Under the pieces are notes generated by a model. It worked only from the letters and a program-made list of their open reading frames with translations. It made no database searches and was not told where the DNA came from. Both the position numbers and the translations under genes were made by a program. From positions 1 through 64,000 of the forward strand of contig JAGHZQ010000081.1 of the NCBI GenBank assembly GCA_017746715.1: a stretch of DNA of 64,000 nucleotides, given 5' to 3'. Positions 34,844 through 43,549 of the stretch are shown one piece after another (the first letter of the stretch is position 1; each line of letters starts with the position of its first letter). The DNA is from Cyanobacteria bacterium SBLK (GTDB taxonomy: Bacteria > Cyanobacteriota > Cyanobacteriia > Cyanobacteriales > Spirulinaceae).

Positions 34844-36229
34844 ATGGATGCGTTACAACTCCATCATCAAGGCGAACTTATCGACGATCGCTATCAAATT
34901 GTTACCCTCCTAGGTCAAGGGGGAATGGGAACGACTTATGCAGCTGTCGATCGCGATATCCATCAACGGGTTGCTATTAAAGCCGTTTCTCTGCGTCAGG
35001 TTCGAGATTGGAAAATCGTGGAATTGTTCGAGAGAGAAGCTAAAGTTCTCGCCACTCTCAAACATCCTGCCATTCCACAATACTTGAATTACTTTCACCG
35101 AGATACGGAAAGCGATCGCTATTTTTATCTCGTGCAAGAGTTAGTCGAAGGAGAATCTCTCGCGGCTTTAATCGATCGCGGTTGGAAACTCAATGAAGAA
35201 CACGTCAAGTATATTGCCACGCAAATTCTGGAAATTCTCAGATATTTGCATTCTTTACACCCTCCCGTCATTCATCGGGATATCAAACCGCAAAATATTA
35301 TCGTTCGTCCCGATGGCAAAGTCTATTTAGTGGATTTTGGTGCGGTGCAAGAAGTCTATCGCAATACATTGAGTTTTGGCGGTACATTTGTCGGCACGAT
35401 GGGATATATTTCCCCAGAACAATTTCGCGGTAAAGTCATTCCTGCTTCGGATTTATATAGCTTGGGATGCACTTTGTTATTCGTGTTAACGGGACGCTCT
35501 CCAGCAGATTTGCCGCAAAAACGGATGCGTTTCGATTTTCGCGATCGCCTGTCTCTCTCGCCAGCATTCATGAGTTGGTTGGAGAAAATAGTAGAACCGG
35601 CCAAGGAAGATCGCTTTCCTTCAGCCGACGTAGCATTGAAAGCATTGCATCAAAAAAATGCTCTTGTCGTTGCTCAAAAAGCACCGTTACGAACCAATTA
35701 TCGCTTCCGCAGAATTCGCAAGCCGATGAATACGAATGTGATTCTCAAGCGCAGCGATCGCAATCTTTCCGTGACCATTCCTCCAACGGTTGAATTCCCT
35801 GAATTTAAATTTTTTGAATCCGATTCAATTCCCGCGATCGGCAAGATAATTGTTGGGATAATAATACTATTCTGTTTCGCTTGGGTTATGGTTTTTAGCC
35901 TGTTTTTCATTATTCCTATTCTCATTCCTCTTGGTTTAGTATTGCTTCAATGCTTGTGTCAAAAAATTGAGTTAAATATCGATCCGGATTATTTTTCAAT
36001 TACCCAATCGAATCTCAATCATACATCCCGAATAATAGGTAATACACGAGATATTACGTCTGTTGAGATCGGTGATATTAGATCGAAAAATGGAACGAGT
36101 TTTTACTGTGCAATTTGGGAAAGAGATCGGGAACGGAAAATGGGAGAAATGTTAAGCCGACCAGAATTGATTTGGATTGTGGAAGAAATTTCTGATTTTC
36201 TCGAAGAATTGCAAGCACAAGTTGTTTAG
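34844..36229 (+). CDS. Ser/Thr protein kinase with C-terminal membrane segments
   Basis: 461 residues from ATG 34844 (GAAGGAG 7 nt upstream); a longer frame upstream has no such signal. Hanks-type kinase at ~17-280: glycine loop LGQGGMGTTY, Lys46 in VAIKAV, HRDIKPQN with Asp146, and DFG 164-166. After a basic linker there are two adjacent membrane helices (~335-375, IIVGIIILFCFAWVMVFSLF) and a short C-terminal domain of ~85 residues that may face the cytoplasm. It is probably membrane-bound. It sits beside three vWA genes, echoing the vWA-kinase signalling sets of other bacteria. Confidence 0.9.
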   Translation: MDALQLHHQGELIDDRYQIVTLLGQGGMGTTYAAVDRDIHQRVAIKAVSLRQVRDWKIVELFEREAKVLATLKHPAIPQYLNYFHRDTESDRYFYLVQELVEGESLAALIDRGWKLNEEHVKYIATQILEILRYLHSLHPPVIHRDIKPQNIIVRPDGKVYLVDFGAVQEVYRNTLSFGGTFVGTMGYISPEQFRGKVIPASDLYSLGCTLLFVLTGRSPADLPQKRMRFDFRDRLSLSPAFMSWLEKIVEPAKEDRFPSADVALKALHQKNALVVAQKAPLRTNYRFRRIRKPMNTNVILKRSDRNLSVTIPPTVEFPEFKFFESDSIPAIGKIIVGIIILFCFAWVMVFSLFFIIPILIPLGLVLLQCLCQKIELNIDPDYFSITQSNLNHTSRIIGNTRDITSVEIGDIRSKNGTSFYCAIWERDRERKMGEMLSRPELIWIVEEISDFLEELQAQVV

Positions 36230-36350
36230 TTGAATCCAGAAAAATAAAAGCGATCGCTCAATAGTTTTCTGTCGGTATTATCGAAAACAGTTCAATTTTG
36301 TTAGCTTGAGACAACTTTGCGATGATATTTCGTAGAAATCTCTCCGATCT

Positions 36351-37226
36351 TCAATTTTGAGAATGACCGAGAAATTCTAAGATATATTGATTGACTAATT
36401 GAGGTTGTTCTTGCTGAACCCAATGGCTGCATTTTGGGATGTAATGAATGGTAAAATCCCGCACGTAGGCTTCCGTTCCATAGGTTAATTCTTTACCTAA
36501 TACCTTATCTTCTTCACCCCAGATCGTAAGGGTTGGTATTGTTAAAATTCCTCGATCGCGTTCGTGCGTTAAATTCGGCAAAATATTGCGATAATAGTTC
36601 AGCATCGCCGTTAATGCCCCCGGTTTTGCTATTGCGTCTTTGTAAGCTGCAATATCTTCTTGGCTAAACGTCGTTTTATCGATCGCCATACTCTGAAAAG
36701 CCTTAGCCACAACATCATAATCGTTCCACTGAAATACAAATTCAGGTAAAAAGGGAACTTGAAATGCCAAAATATACCAACTTTTTAACATTTGTTGAGG
36801 ATTGTCGCGCAAACTTTCACCAAATTTAGCAGGATGCGGCATATTCAAGGCAATCAAATTCTCAACCATTTCGGGATATTCATAAGCAAATTCCCAAGCG
36901 ATAAACCCTCCCCAATCATGTCCGGCTAAAATACATTGACGATGTCCCAATGCTCTAATAATACCGCGCACGTCTCCGAGGAGTTCTTTCAAGCGATATG
37001 CCTCTAAGCGATCGGGTTTGTCGCTTTCATTATACCCGCGCATATCCACGGCAACGACTTGATAATATTTGGCTAATTCAGGGATTTGATAGCGCCAAGA
37101 ATACCAAAATTCGGGGAAACCATGTAACAGTAAAACTAAATCTCCTTTTCCTTGGGTGACATAGTGAAGTTTAACTCCATTGGTGGTTAAAAATTTGTGT
37201 TGCCAAGAACCATTTAAGACAGACAT
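36351..37226 (-). CDS. alpha/beta hydrolase, epoxide hydrolase-like
   Basis: 291 residues. Oxyanion-hole motif HGFPEFW at 35-41 and nucleophile Asp104 in GHDWGG. A His in PKCSHWVQQEQP near 272 is the likely base. An Asp nucleophile rather than Ser separates this group (soluble epoxide hydrolases and haloalkane dehalogenases) from esterases. HGFPEFW-type oxyanion sequence favours epoxide hydrolase. The GST gene upstream on the same strand (33 nt gap) suggests a two-gene unit for electrophile detoxification. Confidence 0.85.
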   Translation of the reverse strand: MSVLNGSWQHKFLTTNGVKLHYVTQGKGDLVLLLHGFPEFWYSWRYQIPELAKYYQVVAVDMRGYNESDKPDRLEAYRLKELLGDVRGIIRALGHRQCILAGHDWGGFIAWEFAYEYPEMVENLIALNMPHPAKFGESLRDNPQQMLKSWYILAFQVPFLPEFVFQWNDYDVVAKAFQSMAIDKTTFSQEDIAAYKDAIAKPGALTAMLNYYRNILPNLTHERDRGILTIPTLTIWGEEDKVLGKELTYGTEAYVRDFTIHYIPKCSHWVQQEQPQLVNQYILEFLGHSQN

Positions 37227-37259
37227 AATTCAATTCAAAATTCAAAGTTCAAAAATTTT

Positions 37260-37862
37260 CTATTCTTGAATACTAATATATTTAGGTCGTGCTTTAATGC
37301 GCTCGATCCATGCTAAGATTTTAGAAAATCCCAATAAATCAAAATTACCTTCATCGGCAACATGAGTGTAGGCAAATAAAGCAATATCGGCAATGGTATA
37401 GCGATCGCCGACAAAAAATTCGCGATCGCTTAAATGTTCGTCCATTACCCGTAATGCAGCATAACCCGGTTCGCGTTTTTGTTCGAGTTGTTGGCGATAT
37501 TCTTCGGGTTTCTTTAACAACGAAATCCAATAACGAGAGGTAGCAATATAAGGCTCGTGACTGTACTGTTCAAAGAACAACCATTGCATCACTTGCGCTC
37601 GCTCGAAGCGATCGTCTGGAAAAAATGGCGTTCCCTCGCTCAGATAAAATAGAATGGCATTCGATTCGGGTAAAAACCGCCCGCTTTCCGTTTCTACTAC
37701 AGGAACTCTACCATTAAGATTTTTCTTTAAAAATTCTGAGGTTCGGCTTTCTTTTTTGAAAATATCGATTTCAATTTTCTCAAAAGGAATATCTAATTGC
37801 GTTAAAAGCAAGCGAATTTTATAACAATTTCCAGAAGGTTGAGATTGATAGAGTTTTAGCAT
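37260..37862 (-). CDS. glutathione S-transferase family protein
   Basis: 200 residues from ATG 37862. The longer frame to 38072 is rejected because its 5' part overlaps an mtnX-like relic. The N-terminal thioredoxin fold has SQPSGNCYKIRLLL and the cis-Pro motif GRVPVVE, then ESNAILFYL. The C-terminal helical domain has the conserved Asp in YTIADIALFAYTHVA. It probably conjugates glutathione to electrophiles. It is upstream of the hydrolase gene, same strand. Confidence 0.88.
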   Translation of the reverse strand: MLKLYQSQPSGNCYKIRLLLTQLDIPFEKIEIDIFKKESRTSEFLKKNLNGRVPVVETESGRFLPESNAILFYLSEGTPFFPDDRFERAQVMQWLFFEQYSHEPYIATSRYWISLLKKPEEYRQQLEQKREPGYAALRVMDEHLSDREFFVGDRYTIADIALFAYTHVADEGNFDLLGFSKILAWIERIKARPKYISIQE

Positions 37863-37944
37863 GGGTAGCTCCCAAATTTTGAATTGTGAGGTTGAGGTAT
37901 GCTGAATTCGATTCAGCCGATACAACCAATCTGTTGAATTTATA

Positions 37945-38258
37945 CTATCCCCATCTTTCCTGTAAGCGATCGCGAATATCGAAAAAATTTTCCCAAGGGA
38001 TAAAGGGCTTATTTTCCGTTTCGAGATAGGGAATGAGGCGATCGCAAAAACCAGATCGGTTGCCATTGCCATATTAATATCGGTTAAAAAGTCGCCAATT
38101 GCAACCCTTTATCGAGTGGGGTAGGATTCCATTGCTTTCACCTTTGCCACTAACTCCGTTTCGCCTTCAAATTTTTGAGGAGGAACTTGTAATTTTTCAC
38201 CGCTTGCATCTATTTCAATCGCGGTAATGGAAGCGACGCGATCGCGGATCGAAGTTTC
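37945..38258 (-). pseudogene. mtnX-like HAD phosphatase relic (C-terminal part)
   Basis: Minus strand encodes, in pieces, a C-terminus typical of MtnX-like HAD-IB phosphatases: VPPQKFEGETELVAKVKAME, a stop, then AIGDFLTDINMAMATDLVFA. It then shifts one frame to RDRLIPYLETENKPFIPWE and FFDIRDRLQERWG, with a stop at 37945. The 5' half is missing where the tnpB relic begins. Confidence 0.75.
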
Positions 38259-38368
38259 TCCTATTTTTTCTTGACTTACCTTTTAGTTGAGATTAGTGGG
38301 GAATGGGAATAGAAAAGAATCGACTCCGAATGCTGCTTTTACCTTTCTTCCGAGAGGAACTTTTAATC

Positions 38369-38599
38369 TTATCTTCTTTTAGTCTCAGTGCTTGCTTGGG
38401 AATGAAAAAACTTGTAGTTTTGGTTTTGCTTCAATTCCTTTTCAAGATTGTATTTTCCCGTGATATAATTACACTTGAAATACCATTGTCGTGCTAAATA
38501 GATACCACGGTTAATGATTTTATTCGCGGCATCACAAAAGTGCTCAATAAATAGAAGTATCTCTGGATTTTTAATGAGATTTTGTTAAAAGCCAAACAA
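38369..38599 (-). pseudogene. tnpB relic of an IS200/IS605-type element
   Basis: Minus strand reads LFGF, a stop, then QNLIKNPEILLFIEHFCDAANK, IINRGIYLARQ and NYKFFHSQAS. This is the N-terminal region of a TnpB protein (compare FGCQQ, NKLYNCGLYYARQ in active copies). Only ~75 codons remain, with an in-frame stop near the beginning and another at 38369. No TnpA is seen. Confidence 0.75.
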
Positions 38600-38643
38600 T
38601 TAACATCACCTCCTTGAATGATTTTAGTTTATCACAAAAAATA

Positions 38644-38722
38644 TTTTCATGCTATACTTTTATAAAGCTGCCCATAGCGAAGCTAAAGGGCAAGGCTTTA
38701 AAGCCCGTTTTTTGGTAAAACG
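38644..38722 (-). mobile_element. left end of the tnpB-bearing element
   Basis: The reverse strand from 38722 reads TTTTACCAAAAA, then a GGGCTTTAAAGCC palindrome and a GCCC...GGGC hairpin. It aligns over ~75 bp with the relic at 26341. It lies upstream of the tnpB relic and overlaps the 5' end of the SH3 gene. Confidence 0.65.
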
Positions 38723-39203
38723 AGCGATCGCCGCGATCGCCTTGGCAGGTTTATCGCTGTTAACCGGTAAAGCAGCCTCTGCATTTTCAGAATCGCCATC
38801 CGGTCGCGATCGCTATTTGAGCCAGCAAAATTGCCCCGATCCCCAACATTATGGGAGAGTGATTACCACAAGCGATCCCCTGAGCGTGCGATCGACCCCC
38901 AAGGGAGAGGTCATTGGCTCGATTCCTCAAGGTTGGGCAGTCGTTACGAATGGGAAAGACTCAACGGGAGACTGGACCCACGTAACCAGCCATTTTGGCA
39001 ATGTGGGTGACTTTGGATTTGCCAGTGCACCCAAGTTCCGCGAGGGTTGGGTGTCTACCCGTTTCTTGAGACCCTTGGGACGCTATTGCTATAAACCAAT
39101 AGCCTTGTTAAAATTGCCCGGTCTTTTATTTAGCGGTTCTTCGATGACGGTGCGGGAAGATTGGACGCAACGAGGCGATCGCTTCAGTCGTCCTCTGGAA
39201 TAA
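38649..39203 (+). CDS. secreted SH3-domain protein with IS-derived 5' end
   Basis: 184 residues if started at ATG 38649. The first ~22 residues are encoded by the IS left end. The native sequence seems to begin at VKRAIAAIALAGLSLL, a signal peptide, so a TTG at 38712 is an alternative start. After cleavage near AASA, a bacterial SH3 fold follows (DPLSVRSTPKGEVIGSIPQGW, WTHV, GWVSTRFLRPLG), often involved in binding cell-wall peptides. The protein may therefore use a start codon supplied by the IS end. Confidence 0.7.
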   Translation: MLYFYKAAHSEAKGQGFKARFLVKRAIAAIALAGLSLLTGKAASAFSESPSGRDRYLSQQNCPDPQHYGRVITTSDPLSVRSTPKGEVIGSIPQGWAVVTNGKDSTGDWTHVTSHFGNVGDFGFASAPKFREGWVSTRFLRPLGRYCYKPIALLKLPGLLFSGSSMTVREDWTQRGDRFSRPLE

Positions 39204-39224
39204 AGGAGAATTTCTGCCTTAAAA

Positions 39225-39246
39225 AAGGGATGCGATCGCATCCCTT
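39225..39246. terminator. bidirectional terminator with HIP1 core
   Basis: AAGGGATGCGATCGCATCCCTT is a perfect 22-nt palindrome between two convergent genes, with A run before and AAAG after. Its centre is GCGATCGC. Confidence 0.75.
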
Positions 39247-39269
39247 AAAGTTACTCTTTAGAAAAAGTT

Positions 39270-39818
39270 CTACCACAAACCGGGAACTGGAGCGAGAATG
39301 GGAGGTTCGGGAGCGGGAGCAAGAGCGGGAAGGGTTGCAGGACGGGTAGCCAGTTCGTCGAGTTCTGCCCACAATGCAGCAATGCGCTCGTTCAAGGGAA
39401 TCTCGGGTTCTGGATCCGCATAAATTACGCCGTAGTGAACGGGCTTGCTACAAGCGGGATTGACGTTGTTCACGCAGACAAATCCCTTGCGAGTTTCTTC
39501 GGTCACTTCATAGCGAGGAGTAGGAACGCGATGACCGTCGGGATCGAAATCTTCGTTGAGAACTTCTCCCGTGCAGTCTTCATTGGGATTGTTGACGCAG
39601 ATAAACCCTTTACGAACGAGATCCCAAGCTGTCAAGCTATAATACTGGTTTTCGCTGGTTAGGGGATCGAACTCTTCGCCAGTCAAAGAATAGTCGAAAT
39701 CTGGAAGATCGATATGACCGTCAGCTAGTGCTGCGGGTGCGGAGAAAGCCAGCCCTATTGCGGCCGTACCCGCCAAAGCGATCGCCATTTTCAGGGAATT
39801 TTGAAACTGTACGCGCAT
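39270..39818 (-). CDS. secreted protein with GLW tail, function unknown
   Basis: 182 residues with signal peptide (MAIALAGTAAIGLAFSAPAALA). The middle holds an internal duplication, RKGFICVNNPNEDC and RKGFVCVNNVNPAC, each with a pair of Cys. The C-terminus has ERIAALWAELDEL, a Pro/Ala-rich stretch, and ends in PVPGLW. The ending resembles that of the secreted protein at 45830-46348. No known family recognised. Confidence 0.78.
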   Translation of the reverse strand: MRVQFQNSLKMAIALAGTAAIGLAFSAPAALADGHIDLPDFDYSLTGEEFDPLTSENQYYSLTAWDLVRKGFICVNNPNEDCTGEVLNEDFDPDGHRVPTPRYEVTEETRKGFVCVNNVNPACSKPVHYGVIYADPEPEIPLNERIAALWAELDELATRPATLPALAPAPEPPILAPVPGLW

Positions 39819-39851
39819 CTTATCCTTCGGTGAGTTTTTTAGTCTAAGAAA

Positions 39852-39866
39852 ACAGGATAATCCTGT
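39852..39866. promoter_or_regulatory. palindrome upstream of the GLW-tail gene
   Basis: ACAGGAT-A-ATCCTGT, 15 bp, lies 34 nt upstream of the start codon at 39818. It could be an operator or a 5' UTR hairpin. There is no independent support. Confidence 0.35.
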
Positions 39867-40037
39867 CAGACATCAGTATAGGGCAAATTTTTATCAACGC
39901 ACCCCCTTAGAGACCAAACTCGATCGGGCGGCTTTATTTTTCGCCGAGATGTTTTTGCGATCGTGCTTTCCTTCATCGCGATCGCAGAAATTCGCTAGAA
40001 TTTTCTTAAGTTTTCACATCTTGACTTTCGAGAACTC

Positions 40038-40499
40038 ATGAATCAACGCGATCGCTCGTTACCCGTTTTTTATCTCATCTTCTCGGTCTTGGTTTTGATG
40101 GTTTTAACCTTACAAAGCGGTTGTGCGAATCGAAAAGACAATGCCATTATTCCCGCACCTGCCCCTCGATCTTCTCCCCAAGATAGGGATATTGCCAAAA
40201 CGCGACGCATTCCGGCAATTGTGAAAACCGTTGAAGCGAACGTTATCGAGTCCGAACCCCCACAACTGAGTCTCGCGGTAACGGGAAATTTTCAAGATGG
40301 TTGCGAGTCTTCTCTCGAGGTAGAACGAAAACAAGATGGCAATCGCCTTAAGATCGTGCTTTACCGAGAACTTTCTGTCGATCTGGTCTGTCCGGCCGTT
40401 CTCGTTCCTTTTCAAGAAATCATCACCCTTGAAGGTAAATGGACCACAAGAACGCATGTCCTTGACGTGAATGGGATAATCCTCGAAGTCAAAATTTGA
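40038..40499 (+). CDS. predicted lipoprotein, function unknown
   Basis: 153 residues. The N-terminal helix ends in a lipobox-like LQSGC (Cys at ~29), followed by a Pro-rich linker. The remainder is beta-rich (LSLAVTGNFQDGCESSLEV, RLKIVLYRELSVDLVCP). Two Cys (in DGCESS and LVCPA) might form a disulfide. No family recognised. It is convergent with petH and shares its terminator. Confidence 0.7.
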   Translation: MNQRDRSLPVFYLIFSVLVLMVLTLQSGCANRKDNAIIPAPAPRSSPQDRDIAKTRRIPAIVKTVEANVIESEPPQLSLAVTGNFQDGCESSLEVERKQDGNRLKIVLYRELSVDLVCPAVLVPFQEIITLEGKWTTRTHVLDVNGIILEVKI

Positions 40500-40535
40500 A
40501 AATGGGCGATTTGTCAAGAGCGCTCTCCAAAAAAA

Positions 40536-40556
40536 TCCCGAGTGCGAGACTCGGGA
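40536..40556. terminator. bidirectional terminator between lipoprotein gene and petH
   Basis: TCCCGAGT-GCGAG-ACTCGGGA with A-rich left and AAAATTT right flanks fits a two-way intrinsic terminator for the convergent genes. Confidence 0.8.
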
Positions 40557-40578
40557 AAATTTAACGAAATCACCGAAC

Positions 40579-41724
40579 TTAATAAACTTCTACGTGCCAG
40601 CGATGCGCTTTTTTCAACTCTTTGCGCTTCGCATCCCAGTCCATGCCGATTTTTTCTGCTTCTTGGGTGAAGGTTTCCGCGATCGGCGGTTCCATGCCTT
40701 TCAACCCGCACATATAAACATGGGTATTGGGTTTTTGAATCATGTCGAAGATTTCTCCTGCATATTCGCTAACCCGGCTTTGCACGTACATTTTGCCGCC
40801 TTCGGCGTTTTTCTGTTCGCGGCTGATCGCGTAGGTCAGGCGGAAATTATCGGGATATTGTGCGGCTAACTCTTCGAGTTCGTCCTTATAGAGAATATTG
40901 GCAGAATAAGGAATGCCGAACACCAGCCATGCCAAGCCCTTAAACTTATAATCTTCATGCTGTTCCTTGAACATTCGCCACAAGAATGCTCGGAAAGGCG
41001 CAATCCCCGTTCCTGTTGCCAGCATGATCACCGTGGCATTTTCATCATCGGGTAAAAGCATTTCTTTCCCAACCGGCCCGGTAATGGCAACATCTGCTCC
41101 CACTTCTAAGTTACACAAGTGGGTCGAGCAAACCCCATAAACGGTTTCTCCGGTTTCCGGATGCTGATACTCCAGTTGGCGCACGCACAAGGAGACGGTT
41201 TTATCGTCCACGTCATCTCCGTGACGGGTGGAAGCAATGGAGTAGAGGCGCAATTTGTGAGCCTTGCCCTTATTATCGATTCCCGGTGGAACGATACCGA
41301 TACTTTGACCTTCTAAATAGCGCAGATCGCCGCCGGAAATATCAAACTTAAGGTGACGAACCGTACCCGTTCCACCTTCGCGAACCAATTCCGTATTTTC
41401 GACGCATTTGCCAATATAGGGATTTTTGGGCTTGTAGATATTGATGGGAATATCAACTTTAGCCTTAGCTTGAGTCATAGATTTGTTATTGGAGGGTGCA
41501 GGGTTCGTTTGGGCTGCCATTCCTGCCAGAGTTTCTGAATTGAAAGGCTTAATACTAAGAATTTTGCCTCCCAGTCGTGCAATTCGCCGCATTTCTTCTT
41601 GCATCCGATCGTAGGATACGGTGATGAAGACTTTTCCACTCTGGCGAACGGCGTAATTAAGCCGAGCATCCGAGGCCAGACCTTCGACCTCATAAATAAA
41701 TTTGCGGTTTCGAGATTCGTACAT
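40579..41724 (-). CDS. petH: ferredoxin-NADP+ reductase, phycobilisome-attached form
   Basis: 381 residues. An N-terminal CpcD-like linker domain (~1-60, RKFIYEVEGL, VFITVSYDRM, GKILSI) attaches the enzyme to phycobilisome rods. A ~30-residue linker follows, then the FAD domain (RLYSIAST, CSTHLCNL) and the NADP domain (ATGTGIAPFRAFLW, CGLKGME), ending WHVEVY. It catalyses electron transfer from ferredoxin to NADP+ in linear photosynthetic electron flow. An internal Met near residue 69-112 is used in other species for a short isoform; the Met in KSMTQAKAK fits that position. It is divergent from prk. Confidence 0.97.
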   Translation of the reverse strand: MYESRNRKFIYEVEGLASDARLNYAVRQSGKVFITVSYDRMQEEMRRIARLGGKILSIKPFNSETLAGMAAQTNPAPSNNKSMTQAKAKVDIPINIYKPKNPYIGKCVENTELVREGGTGTVRHLKFDISGGDLRYLEGQSIGIVPPGIDNKGKAHKLRLYSIASTRHGDDVDDKTVSLCVRQLEYQHPETGETVYGVCSTHLCNLEVGADVAITGPVGKEMLLPDDENATVIMLATGTGIAPFRAFLWRMFKEQHEDYKFKGLAWLVFGIPYSANILYKDELEELAAQYPDNFRLTYAISREQKNAEGGKMYVQSRVSEYAGEIFDMIQKPNTHVYMCGLKGMEPPIAETFTQEAEKIGMDWDAKRKELKKAHRWHVEVY

Positions 41725-42411
41725 TCGCTTTAAATATCTCCCAACTTCGCGATCGAAATATTATTTGTGACCAAAGTGCTTTTTGTCTCCTCGGATTTGC
41801 TTCCCAGAAAAACAAGAGCGCTTTTTGTCGGTAATATTCAGCCTAGCATTGCGAGAACCCCCGACAATACCCAGCCCGTCGATTCGCGATCGCGAATGGA
41901 GACAAATATTTATTTGCACCAGCAGAATCGTCGAAACAAACAAATCGAACGTCTCGGCTTGTATTGGACAGCCACCTTCAAAATAATCTCTTGGCAAATG
42001 CGAGACTGTTAAGCTGATATCTTTTTTACTTTTTCTTTATCAAAAATGACCGCGCTACCTTAGCATAAGAACTGGGTAGGCTGTTTGCATTCCGATTTGA
42101 GCTTGTGGAGAGTCTCTCGTTCTGGTAGAATCCACTTTAAGTTTCTAGTATAAATACCTACTAGATTAGGAGCGAGGTTTAACCTTAAGTTTTTTACCGA
42201 TCGCTTGTCCGCCCGAGAGAAGAACCCGCTCTCTGCCAAGAGGCATAATGCCAAGAGGCATAATGCCAAGAGGCAACGAGAGGGAGTCGGAGAACGGTTA
42301 AAGGAATCTTCGCACTGTAGCCAGACGGAAAAATCTGTAGGTTCGCAGGTAGGTTCGCAGATTCAGCTTGCTCGATACTGTTAAAAAATTGTTTTGTATA
42401 AGAGGGAAGGT
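41725..42411. other. 687-bp petH-prk intergenic region
   Basis: No protein gene is supported. It must contain both promoters. It holds three 15-bp tandem units (42234-42278, TGCCAAGAGGCATAA type) and a short repeat of GTAGGTTCGCAG near 42340-42360. Confidence 0.6.
42234..42278 (+). repeat. 15-bp tandem repeat x3 upstream of prk
   Basis: TGCCAAGAGGCATAA occurs twice, followed by a third unit whose last bases differ (CAACG). It lies in the probable 5' region of prk, about 135 nt before the start codon. Confidence 0.85.
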
Positions 42412-43419
42412 ATGATCGCACAATCGGATCGTGTGGTTCTCATAGGAGTCGCTGGAGACTCGGGATGCGGGAAATCAACCTTTTTACGCCGTTTGACCGA
42501 TTTATTTGGCGAAGAGTTTATGACGGTTATCTGTTTGGATGACTATCACAGTCTCGATCGCAAAGGCAGAAAGGCGGCAGGGGTTACGGCTTTAAATCCC
42601 AAGGCTAATAATTTTGACTTGATGTACGAGCAAATTAAGGCCATTAAAGAAGGGACGGCCATTGATAAGCCGATTTACAACCACGAAACGGGTGAGATTG
42701 ACCCTCCCGAGCGCGTCGAACCGAATAAAGTCGTGGTAATTGAGGGCTTGCATCCCCTCTACGACGAACGGGTTCGCGAATTGATCGATTTTGGGGTTTA
42801 TCTCGATATCAGCGACGAGGTAAAAATTAACTGGAAGATTCAACGGGATATGGCAGAGCGGGGTCATACCTACGAAGACGTTCTCGCTTCGATCAATGCC
42901 AGAAAGCCGGATTTCAAGGCGTATATCGAACCGCAGAAGGAATTTGCCGATGTGGTTATTCAGGTTTTACCCACCAAGTTAATCGAAGATAAGGAAAGTA
43001 AATACCTGCGGGTTCGCTTGGTCCAAAAAGAAGAGACCGACCATCTCAGTCCCGTTTATTTATTTGATGAAGGGTCTACGATTGATTGGCGGCCTTGCGG
43101 GCGGAAGTTAACTTGTACCTATCCCGGTATCAAAATGTATTACGGACCCGATAGCTTTATGGGTAATGAAGTTTCTATGCTCGAGGTGGACGGTCAATTC
43201 GACAATCTCGAAGAAATGATTTACGTGGAAAGCCATTTGAGCAATACTTCGACTCGCTATTATGGGGAGATGACAGAATTGCTGCTCAAGCATAAAGATT
43301 ATCCCGGATCGAATAATGGTACCGGACTGTTCCAAGTTTTGGTGGGATTGAAAATGCGGGAAACTTACGAACGCTTAACCCGTCCCGAAGCAGAAACCAA
43401 AGTACCGGCAGCAGTATAA
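42412..43419 (+). CDS. prk: phosphoribulokinase
   Basis: 335 residues from ATG 42412 (AGGGAAGG just upstream); an earlier in-frame ATG at 42394 is unlikely. P-loop GDSGCGKST with the first regulatory Cys inside it, and second-Cys region VICLDDYHS. It also has VIEGLHPLYDERV and RDMAERGHTYEDV. It makes ribulose-1,5-bisphosphate for carbon fixation and is shut down in the dark through these Cys residues with CP12. A perfect terminator hairpin follows. Confidence 0.97.
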   Translation: MIAQSDRVVLIGVAGDSGCGKSTFLRRLTDLFGEEFMTVICLDDYHSLDRKGRKAAGVTALNPKANNFDLMYEQIKAIKEGTAIDKPIYNHETGEIDPPERVEPNKVVVIEGLHPLYDERVRELIDFGVYLDISDEVKINWKIQRDMAERGHTYEDVLASINARKPDFKAYIEPQKEFADVVIQVLPTKLIEDKESKYLRVRLVQKEETDHLSPVYLFDEGSTIDWRPCGRKLTCTYPGIKMYYGPDSFMGNEVSMLEVDGQFDNLEEMIYVESHLSNTSTRYYGEMTELLLKHKDYPGSNNGTGLFQVLVGLKMRETYERLTRPEAETKVPAAV

Positions 43420-43467
43420 TCAAAAAGATTTTTTAGTACAAAAGATCGTTTTTGGATGAAAAATGCT

Positions 43468-43503
43468 AAAACTGAGGCGCGATCGCGATCGCGCCTCAGT
43501 TTT
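43468..43503 (+). terminator. prk terminator, perfect 36-nt palindrome
   Basis: AAAACTGAGGCGCGATCG and its complement form an uninterrupted stem, followed by TT and ATG. Two overlapping HIP1 sites form its core. Confidence 0.85.
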
Positions 43504-43549
43504 TTATGGGGGAAATGAGTACAATGATTCGGAGAGTGGAGCGATAATC

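Noticed and set aside
37863..38072. 5' extension of the GST gene to an upstream ATG
   Set aside because: The extension is the mtnX-like relic read in another frame and has no GST sequence.
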